Numbered from the stretch's first letter, positions 16,627 through 26,443 are shown. The stretch is DNA of 63,688 nucleotides from Caulobacter endophyticus (GCF_003116815.1 NZ_QDKQ01000018.1:1-63688), one strand, 5' to 3'. Translations and numbers: made by a program. The notes: generated from the sequence alone by a model not told the origin.

Positions 16627-17151
16627 TCAGCCCGGGCGCCAGCGCATGGCCACGGCGATCTCGGTCTCGGAGGCCTCTTCGACGAAGCCGGCCTTGCGAT
16701 AGAGCGCCTGGGCCGGGGCGTTGTCGAACCCGACGTCCAGGGTGATCGATGCGGCGCCGGCCCTGGCGGCCGCGTCCTGAATCCATGCCATCAGGCCAGA
16801 GCCGAGGCCCAGGCCTTGAGCCTCCGGCGCCAGCAGAAGGTCGATCAGCCGCCAGTCGGCGCGCGCGCGGTCCAGCAGCAGCTGGCCGGCCGGGACCTCG
16901 CCCGCCAGCACCAGCCAGCGATCCGCCCTGGGATAGGCGCCGGCGACATGGACCTGCTGCAGGCGCAACTGGTCGGCCATCATCGCGGCGACCTGCTCGC
17001 GGGGCCAGCCCATGGCCAGGAAGGACGCGCCGCGGAACTCGGCGTGCCATCGCGCCACCAGCGGCGCATCGCCGTCCTCGATCGGGCGGACCGCGACGTC
17101 GCGGGCCTGAAGGCCCGCGGGCAGGGGCGGCATGTCGGACGGTGATTTCAT
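16627..17151 (-). CDS. GNAT-family N-acetyltransferase
   Basis: A 174-residue acetyltransferase. The acetyl-CoA motif A is LLLAPEAQGLGLGSGLMAWIQDAAARAG, followed by ITLDVGFDNAPAQALYRKAGFVEE, the usual GNAT C-terminal signature. The N-terminal part (VRPIEDGDAPLVARWHAEFRG) is also family-typical. The substrate is unknown. GNAT genes are often found with DUF6916 and tail-collar (Mdp-like) genes, which follow here, so it may belong to that cluster even though the forward gene at 17248 diverges from it. Confidence 0.88.
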   Translation of the reverse strand: MKSPSDMPPLPAGLQARDVAVRPIEDGDAPLVARWHAEFRGASFLAMGWPREQVAAMMADQLRLQQVHVAGAYPRADRWLVLAGEVPAGQLLLDRARADWRLIDLLLAPEAQGLGLGSGLMAWIQDAAARAGAASITLDVGFDNAPAQALYRKAGFVEEASETEIAVAMRWRPG

Positions 17152-17247
17152 CGCGACGACTCGCGGGTGAATGGGCTAGATCGACGCATAGGTTGCGCTC
17201 CGCGCGTGACCCGCCAAGATGAGTTCAAGAGCGACGAGGGGGGCGCC

Positions 17248-17532
17248 ATGCTGCTGCTGAAGCCGGAAGATTTCGAAGCCTGGGTGGGCAAGCAGGTGCG
17301 GGTGGCGACCATTCCGCATCCGGTGGAGATCACTCTGGCGGCCATCTTCCGTCCGGGGTTCGCGCACGACATCCGCGAGCCCTTCTCGCTGATGTTCGAG
17401 GCGCCGATGAACATCAACCTGATCGACGGGGCCTACGAGTTCGACTGCGGCAAGGGCGGCCCGCATACGATCGTGATCACCCAGCTGAAGCCGCTGCCGG
17501 GCGCGCGGGTCTACCAGGCCGTCTTCAACTGA
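17248..17532 (+). CDS. DUF6916-like small protein
   Basis: A 94-residue protein (LLLKPEDFEAWVGKQVRVATIP) with a central beta-rich part (FSLMFEAPMNINLIDGAYEFD) and GGPHTIVITQLKPLPGARVYQAVFN at the end. It matches my memory of DUF6916, a family encoded beside tail-collar (microcystin-dependent-like) proteins, as here. The function is unknown. The ATG at 17248 follows GAGGGGGG; an upstream ATG at 17167 would add 27 residues unlike the family. It converges on the tail-collar gene with a strong terminator between. Confidence 0.7.
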   Translation: MLLLKPEDFEAWVGKQVRVATIPHPVEITLAAIFRPGFAHDIREPFSLMFEAPMNINLIDGAYEFDCGKGGPHTIVITQLKPLPGARVYQAVFN

Positions 17533-17573
17533 GGCCGCCGGCCTGGCCGGAAAAGCATGATCCGAAATAGAGA

Positions 17574-17609
17574 ACGCCGGCCCGTGGACAGCCACGGGCC
17601 GGCGTCTTT
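17574..17609. terminator. Bidirectional terminator, 14-bp stem
   Basis: A perfect 14-bp inverted repeat (ACGCCGGCCCGTGG / CCACGGGCCGGCGT) with a 4-base loop lies between two convergent genes and is followed by CTTT on the forward strand. Confidence 0.75.
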
Positions 17610-17621
17610 CATTTCCGTCGA

Positions 17622-18239
17622 TCAGTTGCGCGAGGGGAAGATGCCCGAGACGCAGATGATCGACTGCAGGCCCAGGTACGGCTGCATGTTGGCGAACGGT
17701 TGGCTGCCGCCGGTGATGCCGACGGCGACGGAGCCGCCGACGCCCGTGACCGGGGCGCTGGCCAGGTTGACCGGGGTGCCCGCGGTGCCGGTCGGCGCAT
17801 AGATGCCCGGCGAGGTGAAGCTGCTGCCCTCGTAGGTGTTCGCCAGCTGCGCGCCGGCGGTCGGAACGCCGGCCTGCTGGCCGTCGGCCACGCCGCTTAG
17901 GGCCGAGATGGCGGCCGAGGGCGAGCCGGCCGGAGTGAACGTGGCCGGGTGGTTGTGCATCGGCATGTTGAGGATGTTCAGGGTGGTGGTCGGCGAACCG
18001 GCCACCTCGCCCTGGACGTAGCTGGGCAGGCCGGGGCCCTGGCCCGGGCCGACCATGGTGCGGCCGCGCAGGTCGGGCAGGCCGAAGGTGGTCTGGCCGT
18101 TGCCGCCGAAGGTCGTTCCCAGAAGCGAGAACAGCGCGGTGTTCTGCGCGATGCTGATCAGTTGTCCGTTGGTGTACATGAAGTTGCGCGGGGCGAAGTT
18201 GCCCGCGAACTGCACAATCATAGCCATATAGAAGTCCAT
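17622..18239 (-). CDS. Phage tail-collar-domain protein (Mdp-like)
   Basis: A 205-residue protein. The N-terminal collar domain reads MIVQFAGNFAPRNFMYTNGQLISIAQNTALFSLLGTTFGGNGQTTFGLPDLRGRTMVGPGQGPGLPSY, a close match in plan to tail-collar (PF07484-type) modules of tail fibres and of microcystin-dependent protein homologues. A central NMPMHNHPAT segment and a Gly/Ala-rich part follow, ending NMQPYLGLQSIICVSGIFPSRN. No phage structural genes are nearby, so it is a stand-alone cellular member. It is divergent from the giant autotransporter, sharing a 315-base control region. No signal peptide is visible. Confidence 0.85.
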   Translation of the reverse strand: MDFYMAMIVQFAGNFAPRNFMYTNGQLISIAQNTALFSLLGTTFGGNGQTTFGLPDLRGRTMVGPGQGPGLPSYVQGEVAGSPTTTLNILNMPMHNHPATFTPAGSPSAAISALSGVADGQQAGVPTAGAQLANTYEGSSFTSPGIYAPTGTAGTPVNLASAPVTGVGGSVAVGITGGSQPFANMQPYLGLQSIICVSGIFPSRN

Positions 18240-18554
18240 GGCGTCAGGCCCTCCCACAATGTTGAGTTGCCAAGCTACACATCGACGCCCGTAGCGCGCA
18301 AGACGCTCATTTCTGCGTGCATGTGCTGGCGCCGACGAGGCGTCGTCCCAAGCGCCGGAATCCCCTGAAACCGGCTCTTCACGTCGGTATCCCCAACTTG
18401 GGACACACGTGGCGCGCGCGATGTGACAAAACACACGGCCACGGCCTGGGGGCTGTGCATAAAGTACGGATACGTGTATCTGTGAGGTAATGCGCGCGGA
18501 CGATGAGCCCCGGGGGCGGCGCCGTCGCGCGTATATTGGGGTTTGGGGAAACTG
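18240..18554. promoter_or_regulatory. Divergent control region of the tail-collar and autotransporter genes
   Basis: The 315-base gap holds no gene. It includes the dyad GATAC-GT-GTATC at 18469-18480, about 75 bases before the autotransporter start, and CCCAACTTGGG at about 18392-18402. Either could be an operator. Sharing one control region suggests that the two surface-type proteins are co-regulated. Confidence 0.4.
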
Positions 18555-21500
18555 ATGTTCCAGGGCTGGGTTGACCGCGTTCTGCGGGGTACGGCGGCTG
18601 TCGCTCGTGGCGAAGCCGTGTCTGTTCGGCGTGAAGCGATGGCCACGCGGCTGCGAAGCCTGCTGATGGCGCTGTTCGCGATCCTGATGGTTGGAGCGCC
18701 GACCCTGGCCCTGGCCTCGCCGGGCTGCGACGCGGTCAACGCGGGCGCCTTCGACCAGTCCACGACCTACAACGCCGGCGCCGTCCAGTCGACGAACGCC
18801 CGCGAGACGATCGGGTCGACAACCTACAACGGCATCATCACCAACAACTGGACGGGGGCGACCACGGCCAGTCGATGGTATAACGGCGGGCAGCTCTACA
18901 GCTTCACGGCCGGCGAGACGATTACCGTCAACGCCACGGTCAACACCACATCGGGAACCTTGCGCGCGGCGCTGTTCCGAGGTGGCTCCTCCACGACCGT
19001 GGGCATCCAGATCAACAATCTGACCACCTCCGGCACGTTCACCTACACGGTCGTCAGCCCGGAGTACGCCTTCGACGCGCGCCTGCTGCAGGCCTCGTCG
19101 GGCACCGGCACGGTCTCGATGACCGCCAGCTGCGTCGTGGCCCCGCCGTCGATCAGCAACCTCTCGCCTGTCAACGGGCCGACCTCCGGCGGCACGGCCG
19201 TGTCCCTGACCGGCCAGAACTTCACGGGCGCGACCGTGACGATCGACGGCGCCACCGTGACCCCGACCGTCCATACCGACACCGGCATCACCTTCACCAC
19301 GCCGGCCCACGCGGCCGGCCTCGTCGCGGTGGTCGTAACCACGGCCGGCGGCACGGCGTCGTCGAACTTCACCTATGTGGCGCCTCCCACGGTGACCTCC
19401 GTATCGCCGACGGCCGGCCCGACGATCGGCGGCACGAGCGTCGTCATCACCGGTACGGGCTTCACTAACGCGTCCGGCCCGGGCGGCGTGAAGTTCGGCG
19501 CGACCAACGCGACCACCTACACGGTCAACAGCGACACCCAGATCACCGCGACCTCGCCCGCCAACGCGGCCGGCACCTACGATATCACCGTCACCACCGT
19601 GGGCGGCACTAGCGCCGCCAGCGCCGCCGACCAATACACCTATATCGCCGCGCCGACGGTGACCTCGGTCTCGCCGACCGCCGGTCCGACGAGCGGCGGC
19701 ACCAGCGTCATCATCACCGGTACGGGCTTCACCACCACCTCCGGCGCGAGCGGCGTGCGGTTCGGCGCGACCAACGCGACCGGCTACACGGTCGACAGCG
19801 ACACCCAGATCACCGCGACCTCGCCCGCCAACTCGGCCGGCACCTACGACATCACGGTGACGACGATTGGGGGAACCAGCGCCACCAGCGCCTCTGACCA
19901 GTTCACCTATGTCAACGCTCCGACCGTGACCTCGATCTCGCCGACGGCGGGCCCGACAGGGGGCGGCACGACCGTGGTCATCACCGGCACGAACTTCACG
20001 GGCGTTTCGGCCGTGACGTTCGGCGGCACGGCCGCGACGGGCTTCGTCTTCGACAGCGCGACCCAGATCACGGCGACTTCGCCGGCCGGTACGGGCACCG
20101 TGGACGTCCGGGTCACCACGCCCGGCGGGACCAGCGCCACCAGCGCGGCCGACCAGTTCACCTTCGTCGCGCCGCCGGTCTCCAGCTCGCCGACCTATGG
20201 GTCGATCATCGACTATAACGACGGCGGGAACCTGACGACCAACATCGACCTGTCGCTCTATATTACCGGGGGCGGTACGCCGACCAGCTACGCTGTCGGC
20301 TCGGCCACCACGGCCCAGGGCGGCTCGGTGAGCGTCAACAGCAGCGGCATCGCGACCTACACGCCGCCCGTCGGCTATCGCAACGCCAACGACAGCTTCA
20401 CCTACACGGCGACCAACCTCGGCGGCACTTCGGCGCCGGGCGTGGTCACCGTCACGATCGGCAATCCGACGATCATGGTGACCCTGCCGTCTCCCACGGC
20501 CACGGTCGAACGGGTCTACAACGCCGGCAACACCCCCGTGACCCTCTCGGGCGGCCGCGCGCCCTACACCGTCAACAGCATCAGCGGCCTGCCCTCGGGC
20601 CTGACCGACGCCGGCGGCGGCGTCATCAGCGGCACGCCGGCGGCCAGCGGGACCTTCACCGTTACCGTCAACGTCACCGACAGCTCGCTGGGCGCTGGTT
20701 CCTACAACGTCAACACCACGGCGACCCTGACAGTCGGCCTGCCGCCGGCCCCGGTGGCCTCGTCCTTCACCGCCTCGGCCGTGGCCTACAACAGTGGTTC
20801 GGCGACGGGGACGCCCATCAGCGTCGCCGGCCACGCCACCGAAAGCCCGACCAGCTACGCCGTCGGCTCGGCCACCACGGCCGGAAACGGCAGCGTCAGC
20901 ATCGACGCCGCCGGCCTCGTCACCTACACGCCGGCGGTCGGTTACCGCGGCAACGACAGCTTCACCTTCACTGCTTCCAACGCCGGCGGCCCATCGGCCT
21001 CGGCCACGGTCACCGTGCCGGTGAACAACCCGGTGTTCTCGGCCACGCTGTCGGCCCCCACCGGCACGGTGGGCGTGCCCTACAGCGGCTCGATCACCAT
21101 GAGCGGCGGCAATGCTCCGTACTCCAACTTCTCGGCCACGGGCCTGCCCGCCGGCCTGACGATGAACAGCTCGGGCGTCATCAGCGGCGTCCCGACCACG
21201 GCGACCACCGCCACGGTCGTGGTCACCGTCACCGACAGTTCGAGCGGCAGCGGCAGCTACACCAGCACGGCCTCGGCCACGCTGACCATCGCCGCGCCGA
21301 CCATCACCCTGTCGCCGGCCTCGGGCGCCCTGCCGGGCGGCCAGGCGGGCGTCGCCTACAGCCAGACTTTCACCAGCACGGGCGGCGTCGCGCCGATCAC
21401 CTTCGCCGTGACGGCCGGCGCCACGCCTCCGGGCCTCACCCTGAGCGGCGGCGGCCTTTCCGGCACGCCGACGGCGACGGGCACGTTCAACTTCACCGTC

Positions 21501-24500
21501 ACTGGCACGGACAGCAGCGGCAACGCCTATAGCGGCTCGGCCGCCTACAGCATCACCGTCGCCGCGCCGACGATCATTCCGACGACGACGCCGCTGCCTC
21601 CGGGCGAGGTCGGGGTCGCCTACGACAACGACGTGACCGCCACCGGCGGCAACACGCCCTATACCTTCGCTCTCGACACCGGCGTCCTGCCGGGCGGCGT
21701 GAACTTGAACACCGCCAACGGCAAGATTTCCGGCACGCCGACGCAGGCGGGTTCGTTCCCGATCACGATCCGGGTCACGGACTCGACCGCTGGCGGCGTC
21801 TATTCCGCCACTCAGCCCTACACCCTGGTCGTCAACGCACCGACGATCAGCCTGTCGTCGACCTCGCTGCCGAACGCGACGATCGCTCAAGCCTATAGCG
21901 CGAGCGGCGCGCCGATCACCGCCACTGGCGGCACGGCCCCCTATAGCTACACGGCCACCGGCCTCCCGGCCGGCCTGACGATCAACGCCGCCAGCGGCGT
22001 CGTCTCGGGCACGCCGACGGCGAGCGGCAGCTTCAACTTCGACGTCACCGCCACCGACAGCTCCGCGGGCGCGGGCGCGCCGTTCACCGGTACGCGCAGC
22101 TACACCCTGGTCGTCAATGCGCCGACGATCGTCGTCTCGCCGACCAACCCGGTCCTGACGCCGGTCGCGGCGGGCGTGCCGGTGAACACCCAGTTCACCG
22201 CGGCCGACGGCGTGGGTCCCTACACCTACTCGGTCGGCGCGGGCCTGCCTCCGGGCGTCACCCTGTCGGGCGACAGCCTGACGGGCACGGCCACCGCCGT
22301 GGGCGCCTACACCTTCACCATCACCGCGCAGGACTCCAGCACGGGCGCGGGTCCCTATACGGGCCAGCGCACCTACACCCTGAACATCGGCGCGCCGGTG
22401 ATCACGGTTTCGGGCTCCCTGCCCAATGGCCAGTCCGGCGTCGCTTATGGCAGCCACACGCTGACCGCCAGCGGCGGCACCGCGCCCTACACCTTCGCCG
22501 ACTCGGGCAACCTGCCCGCCGGCCTGGCCCTTTCGCCGACCGGCACGCTCTCGGGCACGCCGACGGAAGCGGGGACCTTCAACGTCACGATCTCGGCCAC
22601 GGACTCGACGGCGGGCGGCTCGTTCCTGGGCAGCGCGGCCTTCACGATCACGATCGCCGCGCCGAGCCTGTCGGTGACCACGACCAGCCTGCCTCCCATG
22701 ACGGCCGGTGCGCCCTACACGGCCACCCTCGCCGCCAGCGGCGGTACGGCTCCGTACCAGTACGAACTGACGACCGCCCCGGCCTCGCTGCCGGCGGGCC
22801 TGACCCTGGCTGCCAACGGCCAGATCAGCGGCACGCCGACGGCCTCGGGAACCTTCAACTTCTCGATCCGGGCCCAGGACTCCACCACGGGGACCGGCGC
22901 GCCGTTCTTCAGCCCGGCGCAGCCTTTCAGCGTCACGGTTGCTGGTCCGGTTCTGGTGGTCAGCCCGTCGGCCCTGCCGGCGGCGACGCAACAGGCCGCC
23001 TACAGCCAGACCATCACCGCCACCGGCGGCACGGCGCCCTACGGCTTCACGACGATCGGATCGCTTCCGGCCGGCTTGACGCTCAACCCGACCACCGGCG
23101 AGCTCTCGGGCACGCCGACCGTCAACGGCACGTTCAACTTCAGTGTCCGTGTCCAGGACGCCACGGCCGGCGCCACGCACTTCGTCGACCAGCCCTACAG
23201 CCTGGTGGTGAACGTGCCGGCTCCGCCGACGCCGGGCGCGGTCTCCGTGACCGTGGCCGCCAACAGCACCGGCAATGTGATCAACCCGTCGCTCAGCGGC
23301 GTGCCGGCCACGGCGGTCAATATCGTTGACCAGCCGACCCACGGCACGGCGACCGTCAACGGCATGGCCTTCGACTACGCGCCGACGGCCGGCTTCTCGG
23401 GCACGGACACCTTCACCTACACCGCCTCCAACGCCGGCGGGACCTCGGCTCCGGCCACGGTCACGATCACCGTCACGGCGCCGACCCTCGTGGTCACCGG
23501 CGCGCCCGGCGGCGGCACTGTGGGCGTGCTCTATACGAACGCGACCTTCAGCGCCTCGACCGGCACGGTTCCCTACACCTTCAGCGGGACCGCCCTGCCG
23601 CCTGGCCTGGTGCTCAACACGGCCGGCGTCCTCTCGGGGATCCCGACCGCGGGCGGCACGTTCAACGCGGTGATCACGGCGACCGACGCCTACGGCGCCC
23701 AGGGTTCGGCCACGTTCCCGATCACCATCGCCAGCCCGACCATGTCCCTGACGCCGACCAGCCTGCCGGTCGGCGACTACGGGGTCGCCTATAGCCAGAC
23801 CTTCCAGGCTTCGGGCGGGGCGCTGCCCTACACCTATACGGTGGCCGGCGCGCTTCCGACCGGCGTGACGCTGAATGCTTCGACCGGCGAGCTCTCGGGC
23901 ACGCCGACCGAGGCCGGCAGCTTCCCGCTGACGGTCACGGCCACCGACTCGGCTACTGGCACCGGCCCGTACTCGACCAGCGTCAACGTCACCCTGACGA
24001 TCAACCAGGCCGCGCCTCCGGTGGCCGATCCGACCAGCACCACGACGCCGGCCGGCTCGCCGACGACGATCGACGTCTCGAACCTGATCGACGGGTTCTA
24101 CGACTCGGTGGTCATCGTCGATCCGCCGCAGAACGGGACGGCCGTCGTCAACAGTTCGGCCTCGCGAATGCGCTCGCAGAGCGGTTCGGGCACGGTGACC
24201 ATCACCTACACCCCGAACCCGGGCTACTACGGTACGGACAGCTTCACCTACGCGGCCTCGGGTCCGGGAGGCACGTCGTCGCCGGCCGCGATCAGCGTGG
24301 CCGTCGCCGCCCCGGCTCCGGTCGTCGTCAACGACGCCGCGACCGTCAACGCCAATGCGTTGGTGGTCATCCCGGTGACCGCCAACGACACCGGCCCGAT
24401 CTCGACCATCGCGGTCGCCTCGGCTCCGGCCAACGGCACGGCGACGGTTTCGGGCCTCGACGTCACCTATGTCCCGACCGAGAACTTCTTCGGTACGGAC

Positions 24501-26282
24501 ACCTTCACCTACACGGCGACCGGCGACGGCGGCGTCAGCGGTCCGGCGACGGTCACCGTCACCGTCAACCCGCTGGCGGTCCCGACCCAGTCGGCCCAGA
24601 CGCTCACCGTCCTGGCCGGCCAGTCGGTCACCCTGGCGGCGACGCAAGGCGCGACCGGCAGCCCGTTCACGGGCGTGGCGGTGGGCACGGCCCCGACCAA
24701 GGGCACGGCCGTCGTCAACGGCGAGACCATCGTCTACACCCCGGCCACCGGCTTCTCCGGTTCGGACAGCTTCACCTACCGGATCAACAATCCGTTCGGT
24801 TCGTCCGCCCCGGTTCCGGTGACCGTCACCGTCAACCCCGCGCCGCTGACGGCGCCGCCGATCACCGTCGAGATCCTCGCCGGCCAGAAGGCGGTCGTTA
24901 ATCTGGTGACCGGGGCCAGCGGCGGGCCGTTCACCGGCGCGGCGGTGGTGTCGATCACGCCCGCCAATTCCGGCGCGGCCGTGGTGACCAACCCCGCGTC
25001 GGGCGCCTACACCCTGACCTACACCCCCGACAACGCCTTCGCGGGCACGGCGGTGGTGACCTACACCCTGAGCAACGCCTTCGCGACTTCGGCCCCCGGC
25101 CGGATCAACGTGATCGTCAAGGCTCGCCCGGACCCGTCGCAGGATCCGGAGGTGAAGGGTCTGATCGCGGCCCAGGACGCGGCGGCCATCCGCTTCGCCG
25201 AGGCCCAGATCAGCAACTTCAACCGTCGCCTCGAGCAGCTGCACAACGGCGGCGGCGCGGGTCGCGGGTTCGGGGTCAGCGTCAGCGGCGGCGTCACCGA
25301 GCGTGAGGACGGCCTGGAAGCGCGCGAGCGGTTCCGCAAGTACGCCAGCCTCGGCATGAACGACGCGGCCGATCCGTCCAGCCCGCTGCTGCCCGAGACC
25401 GAGGCCGGTTACACGGCCAAGGACGACGGCGAAGACGGCCAGGCCGGTCCCAAGCGCTGGGGCGTCTGGGCGGCCGGTTCGGCGGACTTCGGCATGCGTG
25501 ACGCGGTCGGGTCGCAAAGCGGCTTCCGCTTCACCACCGACGGCCTCACCGGCGGCGTCGACTACCGGGTCAACCCCGACTTCGCCTTCGGCCTGGGTGT
25601 CGGCTACGGCCGAGACTCCAGCCGGGTCGGCAAGTCGGGCACCAAGAGCAAGGCCGAAAGCTACAGCGCCGGCCTCTACGCCAGCCTGAAGACGGGCGAG
25701 AAGACCTTCATCGACGGGGTCCTCGGCTACGGCACGCTCGACTTCGACACCCGCCGCTACGTCACCTCGACGGGCGAGCTGGTGAACGGCCAGCGTGACG
25801 GCGATCAGGTGTTCGGCGCTCTGACCTTCGGGATGGAGCACCGCACCCCGACCAGCCTGCTCTCGCCTTACGGCCGGGTCGCCTACAGCCGCTCGCAGCT
25901 GGATGCGTTCTCGGAAACGGGCGGCGGGCCCTACGGCCTGACCTACCACGCCCAGACCGTGCAAAGCCTCACCGGCACGCTCGGCCTGCGCGGCGAGTTC
26001 ATCCGCAAGACGGCGGCCGGCCTGCTGGCTCCGCGCTTCCGGGTCGAGTACTCGCACGACTTCGAGAAGGCCAACGACGCCCTGCTCAGCTACACCGACT
26101 GGGTGGGCGGGCCGACCTACCGCCTGACGGTGGATCCGATCGACCGCGACCAGCTGCGGCTGGAGCTCGGGGCCGACCTGACCATCAGGAACGGCATCCG
26201 GTTCGGCCTGGACTTCGACAACATGGTCACGAAGGACAGCGACAGTCAGGGCGTCAGGCTCTCGATCCAGTCGCCCTTCTGA
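18555..26282 (+). CDS. Giant Ig-repeat autotransporter adhesin
   Basis: A 2,575-residue surface protein. An extended N-terminus precedes the signal segment (RLRSLLMALFAILMVGAPTLALA, about residues 31-55). A 140-residue beta domain follows, then four IPT/TIG repeats (about residues 197-540; SPTAGPTSGGTSVIITGTGF type). About 11 putative-Ig repeats of the LPAGLT...SGTPTASGTF type and about seven cadherin-like repeats of the YTP..GF.GTDSFTYTA type run to about residue 2190. A helical linker (AAAIRFAEAQISNFNRRLEQL) leads to an autotransporter barrel (about 2300-2575, GVWAAGSADFGMRD ... LSIQSPF, aromatic end). It probably exports its repeat stalk for adhesion. ATG 18555 has GGGGA upstream; a TTG at 18543 and ATG at 18639 are alternatives. 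Confidence 0.9.
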   Translation: MFQGWVDRVLRGTAAVARGEAVSVRREAMATRLRSLLMALFAILMVGAPTLALASPGCDAVNAGAFDQSTTYNAGAVQSTNARETIGSTTYNGIITNNWTGATTASRWYNGGQLYSFTAGETITVNATVNTTSGTLRAALFRGGSSTTVGIQINNLTTSGTFTYTVVSPEYAFDARLLQASSGTGTVSMTASCVVAPPSISNLSPVNGPTSGGTAVSLTGQNFTGATVTIDGATVTPTVHTDTGITFTTPAHAAGLVAVVVTTAGGTASSNFTYVAPPTVTSVSPTAGPTIGGTSVVITGTGFTNASGPGGVKFGATNATTYTVNSDTQITATSPANAAGTYDITVTTVGGTSAASAADQYTYIAAPTVTSVSPTAGPTSGGTSVIITGTGFTTTSGASGVRFGATNATGYTVDSDTQITATSPANSAGTYDITVTTIGGTSATSASDQFTYVNAPTVTSISPTAGPTGGGTTVVITGTNFTGVSAVTFGGTAATGFVFDSATQITATSPAGTGTVDVRVTTPGGTSATSAADQFTFVAPPVSSSPTYGSIIDYNDGGNLTTNIDLSLYITGGGTPTSYAVGSATTAQGGSVSVNSSGIATYTPPVGYRNANDSFTYTATNLGGTSAPGVVTVTIGNPTIMVTLPSPTATVERVYNAGNTPVTLSGGRAPYTVNSISGLPSGLTDAGGGVISGTPAASGTFTVTVNVTDSSLGAGSYNVNTTATLTVGLPPAPVASSFTASAVAYNSGSATGTPISVAGHATESPTSYAVGSATTAGNGSVSIDAAGLVTYTPAVGYRGNDSFTFTASNAGGPSASATVTVPVNNPVFSATLSAPTGTVGVPYSGSITMSGGNAPYSNFSATGLPAGLTMNSSGVISGVPTTATTATVVVTVTDSSSGSGSYTSTASATLTIAAPTITLSPASGALPGGQAGVAYSQTFTSTGGVAPITFAVTAGATPPGLTLSGGGLSGTPTATGTFNFTVTGTDSSGNAYSGSAAYSITVAAPTIIPTTTPLPPGEVGVAYDNDVTATGGNTPYTFALDTGVLPGGVNLNTANGKISGTPTQAGSFPITIRVTDSTAGGVYSATQPYTLVVNAPTISLSSTSLPNATIAQAYSASGAPITATGGTAPYSYTATGLPAGLTINAASGVVSGTPTASGSFNFDVTATDSSAGAGAPFTGTRSYTLVVNAPTIVVSPTNPVLTPVAAGVPVNTQFTAADGVGPYTYSVGAGLPPGVTLSGDSLTGTATAVGAYTFTITAQDSSTGAGPYTGQRTYTLNIGAPVITVSGSLPNGQSGVAYGSHTLTASGGTAPYTFADSGNLPAGLALSPTGTLSGTPTEAGTFNVTISATDSTAGGSFLGSAAFTITIAAPSLSVTTTSLPPMTAGAPYTATLAASGGTAPYQYELTTAPASLPAGLTLAANGQISGTPTASGTFNFSIRAQDSTTGTGAPFFSPAQPFSVTVAGPVLVVSPSALPAATQQAAYSQTITATGGTAPYGFTTIGSLPAGLTLNPTTGELSGTPTVNGTFNFSVRVQDATAGATHFVDQPYSLVVNVPAPPTPGAVSVTVAANSTGNVINPSLSGVPATAVNIVDQPTHGTATVNGMAFDYAPTAGFSGTDTFTYTASNAGGTSAPATVTITVTAPTLVVTGAPGGGTVGVLYTNATFSASTGTVPYTFSGTALPPGLVLNTAGVLSGIPTAGGTFNAVITATDAYGAQGSATFPITIASPTMSLTPTSLPVGDYGVAYSQTFQASGGALPYTYTVAGALPTGVTLNASTGELSGTPTEAGSFPLTVTATDSATGTGPYSTSVNVTLTINQAAPPVADPTSTTTPAGSPTTIDVSNLIDGFYDSVVIVDPPQNGTAVVNSSASRMRSQSGSGTVTITYTPNPGYYGTDSFTYAASGPGGTSSPAAISVAVAAPAPVVVNDAATVNANALVVIPVTANDTGPISTIAVASAPANGTATVSGLDVTYVPTENFFGTDTFTYTATGDGGVSGPATVTVTVNPLAVPTQSAQTLTVLAGQSVTLAATQGATGSPFTGVAVGTAPTKGTAVVNGETIVYTPATGFSGSDSFTYRINNPFGSSAPVPVTVTVNPAPLTAPPITVEILAGQKAVVNLVTGASGGPFTGAAVVSITPANSGAAVVTNPASGAYTLTYTPDNAFAGTAVVTYTLSNAFATSAPGRINVIVKARPDPSQDPEVKGLIAAQDAAAIRFAEAQISNFNRRLEQLHNGGGAGRGFGVSVSGGVTEREDGLEARERFRKYASLGMNDAADPSSPLLPETEAGYTAKDDGEDGQAGPKRWGVWAAGSADFGMRDAVGSQSGFRFTTDGLTGGVDYRVNPDFAFGLGVGYGRDSSRVGKSGTKSKAESYSAGLYASLKTGEKTFIDGVLGYGTLDFDTRRYVTSTGELVNGQRDGDQVFGALTFGMEHRTPTSLLSPYGRVAYSRSQLDAFSETGGGPYGLTYHAQTVQSLTGTLGLRGEFIRKTAAGLLAPRFRVEYSHDFEKANDALLSYTDWVGGPTYRLTVDPIDRDQLRLELGADLTIRNGIRFGLDFDNMVTKDSDSQGVRLSIQSPF
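19528..19835 (+). repeat. Near-identical IPT repeats at DNA level
   Basis: IPT repeats 2 and 3 share long exact stretches, such as GCGACACCCAGATCACCGCG at 19531 and again at 19798, exactly 267 bases (89 codons) apart. This in-frame period would let recombination add or remove one Ig module. Confidence 0.7.
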
Positions 26283-26309
26283 CCGAAGGCGAAGAAGCGA
26301 ACTAAGGAG

Positions 26310-26342
26310 GGCGGCGCCGGCCACGGCGCCGCCCTTTTCCTT
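26310..26342 (+). terminator. Terminator of the autotransporter gene
   Basis: A perfect 11-bp stem (GGGCGGCGCCG / CGGCGCCGCCC) with a 4-base loop, followed by TTTTCCTTTT, lies 28 bases after the stop. Confidence 0.85.
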
Positions 26343-26345
26343 TTC

Positions 26346-26435
26346 AGATAGCTCCTCCTCGGAGGGGAGCGAGGGACAGAGCGCCTTGCGGCGGTCGCCC
26401 CTCCACCGCACACGGGGGGAGGAGAGGCCAGCCCC
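26346..26435. repeat. Partial composite repeat
   Basis: Positions 26346-26435 contain CTCCTCCTCGGAGGGGAGCG and CCCTCCACCGCACACGGGGG, arms of the kind seen in the copy at 31.9 kb, but no full element. Confidence 0.5.
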
Positions 26436-26443
26436 AAAAAGGA

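Noticed and set aside
17622..18239. A prophage, suggested by the tail-collar protein
   Set aside because: No capsid, terminase, portal, tail-tube, integrase or lysis genes are present on either side.
19144..25130. A CRISPR-like or tandem DNA array inside the autotransporter gene
   Set aside because: The periodicity is of protein modules (about 85-100 codons) in one open frame, with no short identical repeats separated by unique spacers.
17622..26411. An uninterrupted reverse-strand frame of 2,929 codons opposite the giant autotransporter gene
   Set aside because: Its only credible part is the tail-collar protein at 17622-18239. The rest is Arg/Gly/Val-rich mirror composition that arises when the GC-rich coding strand has strong third-position bias. 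The forward frame has signal peptide, repeats and barrel.
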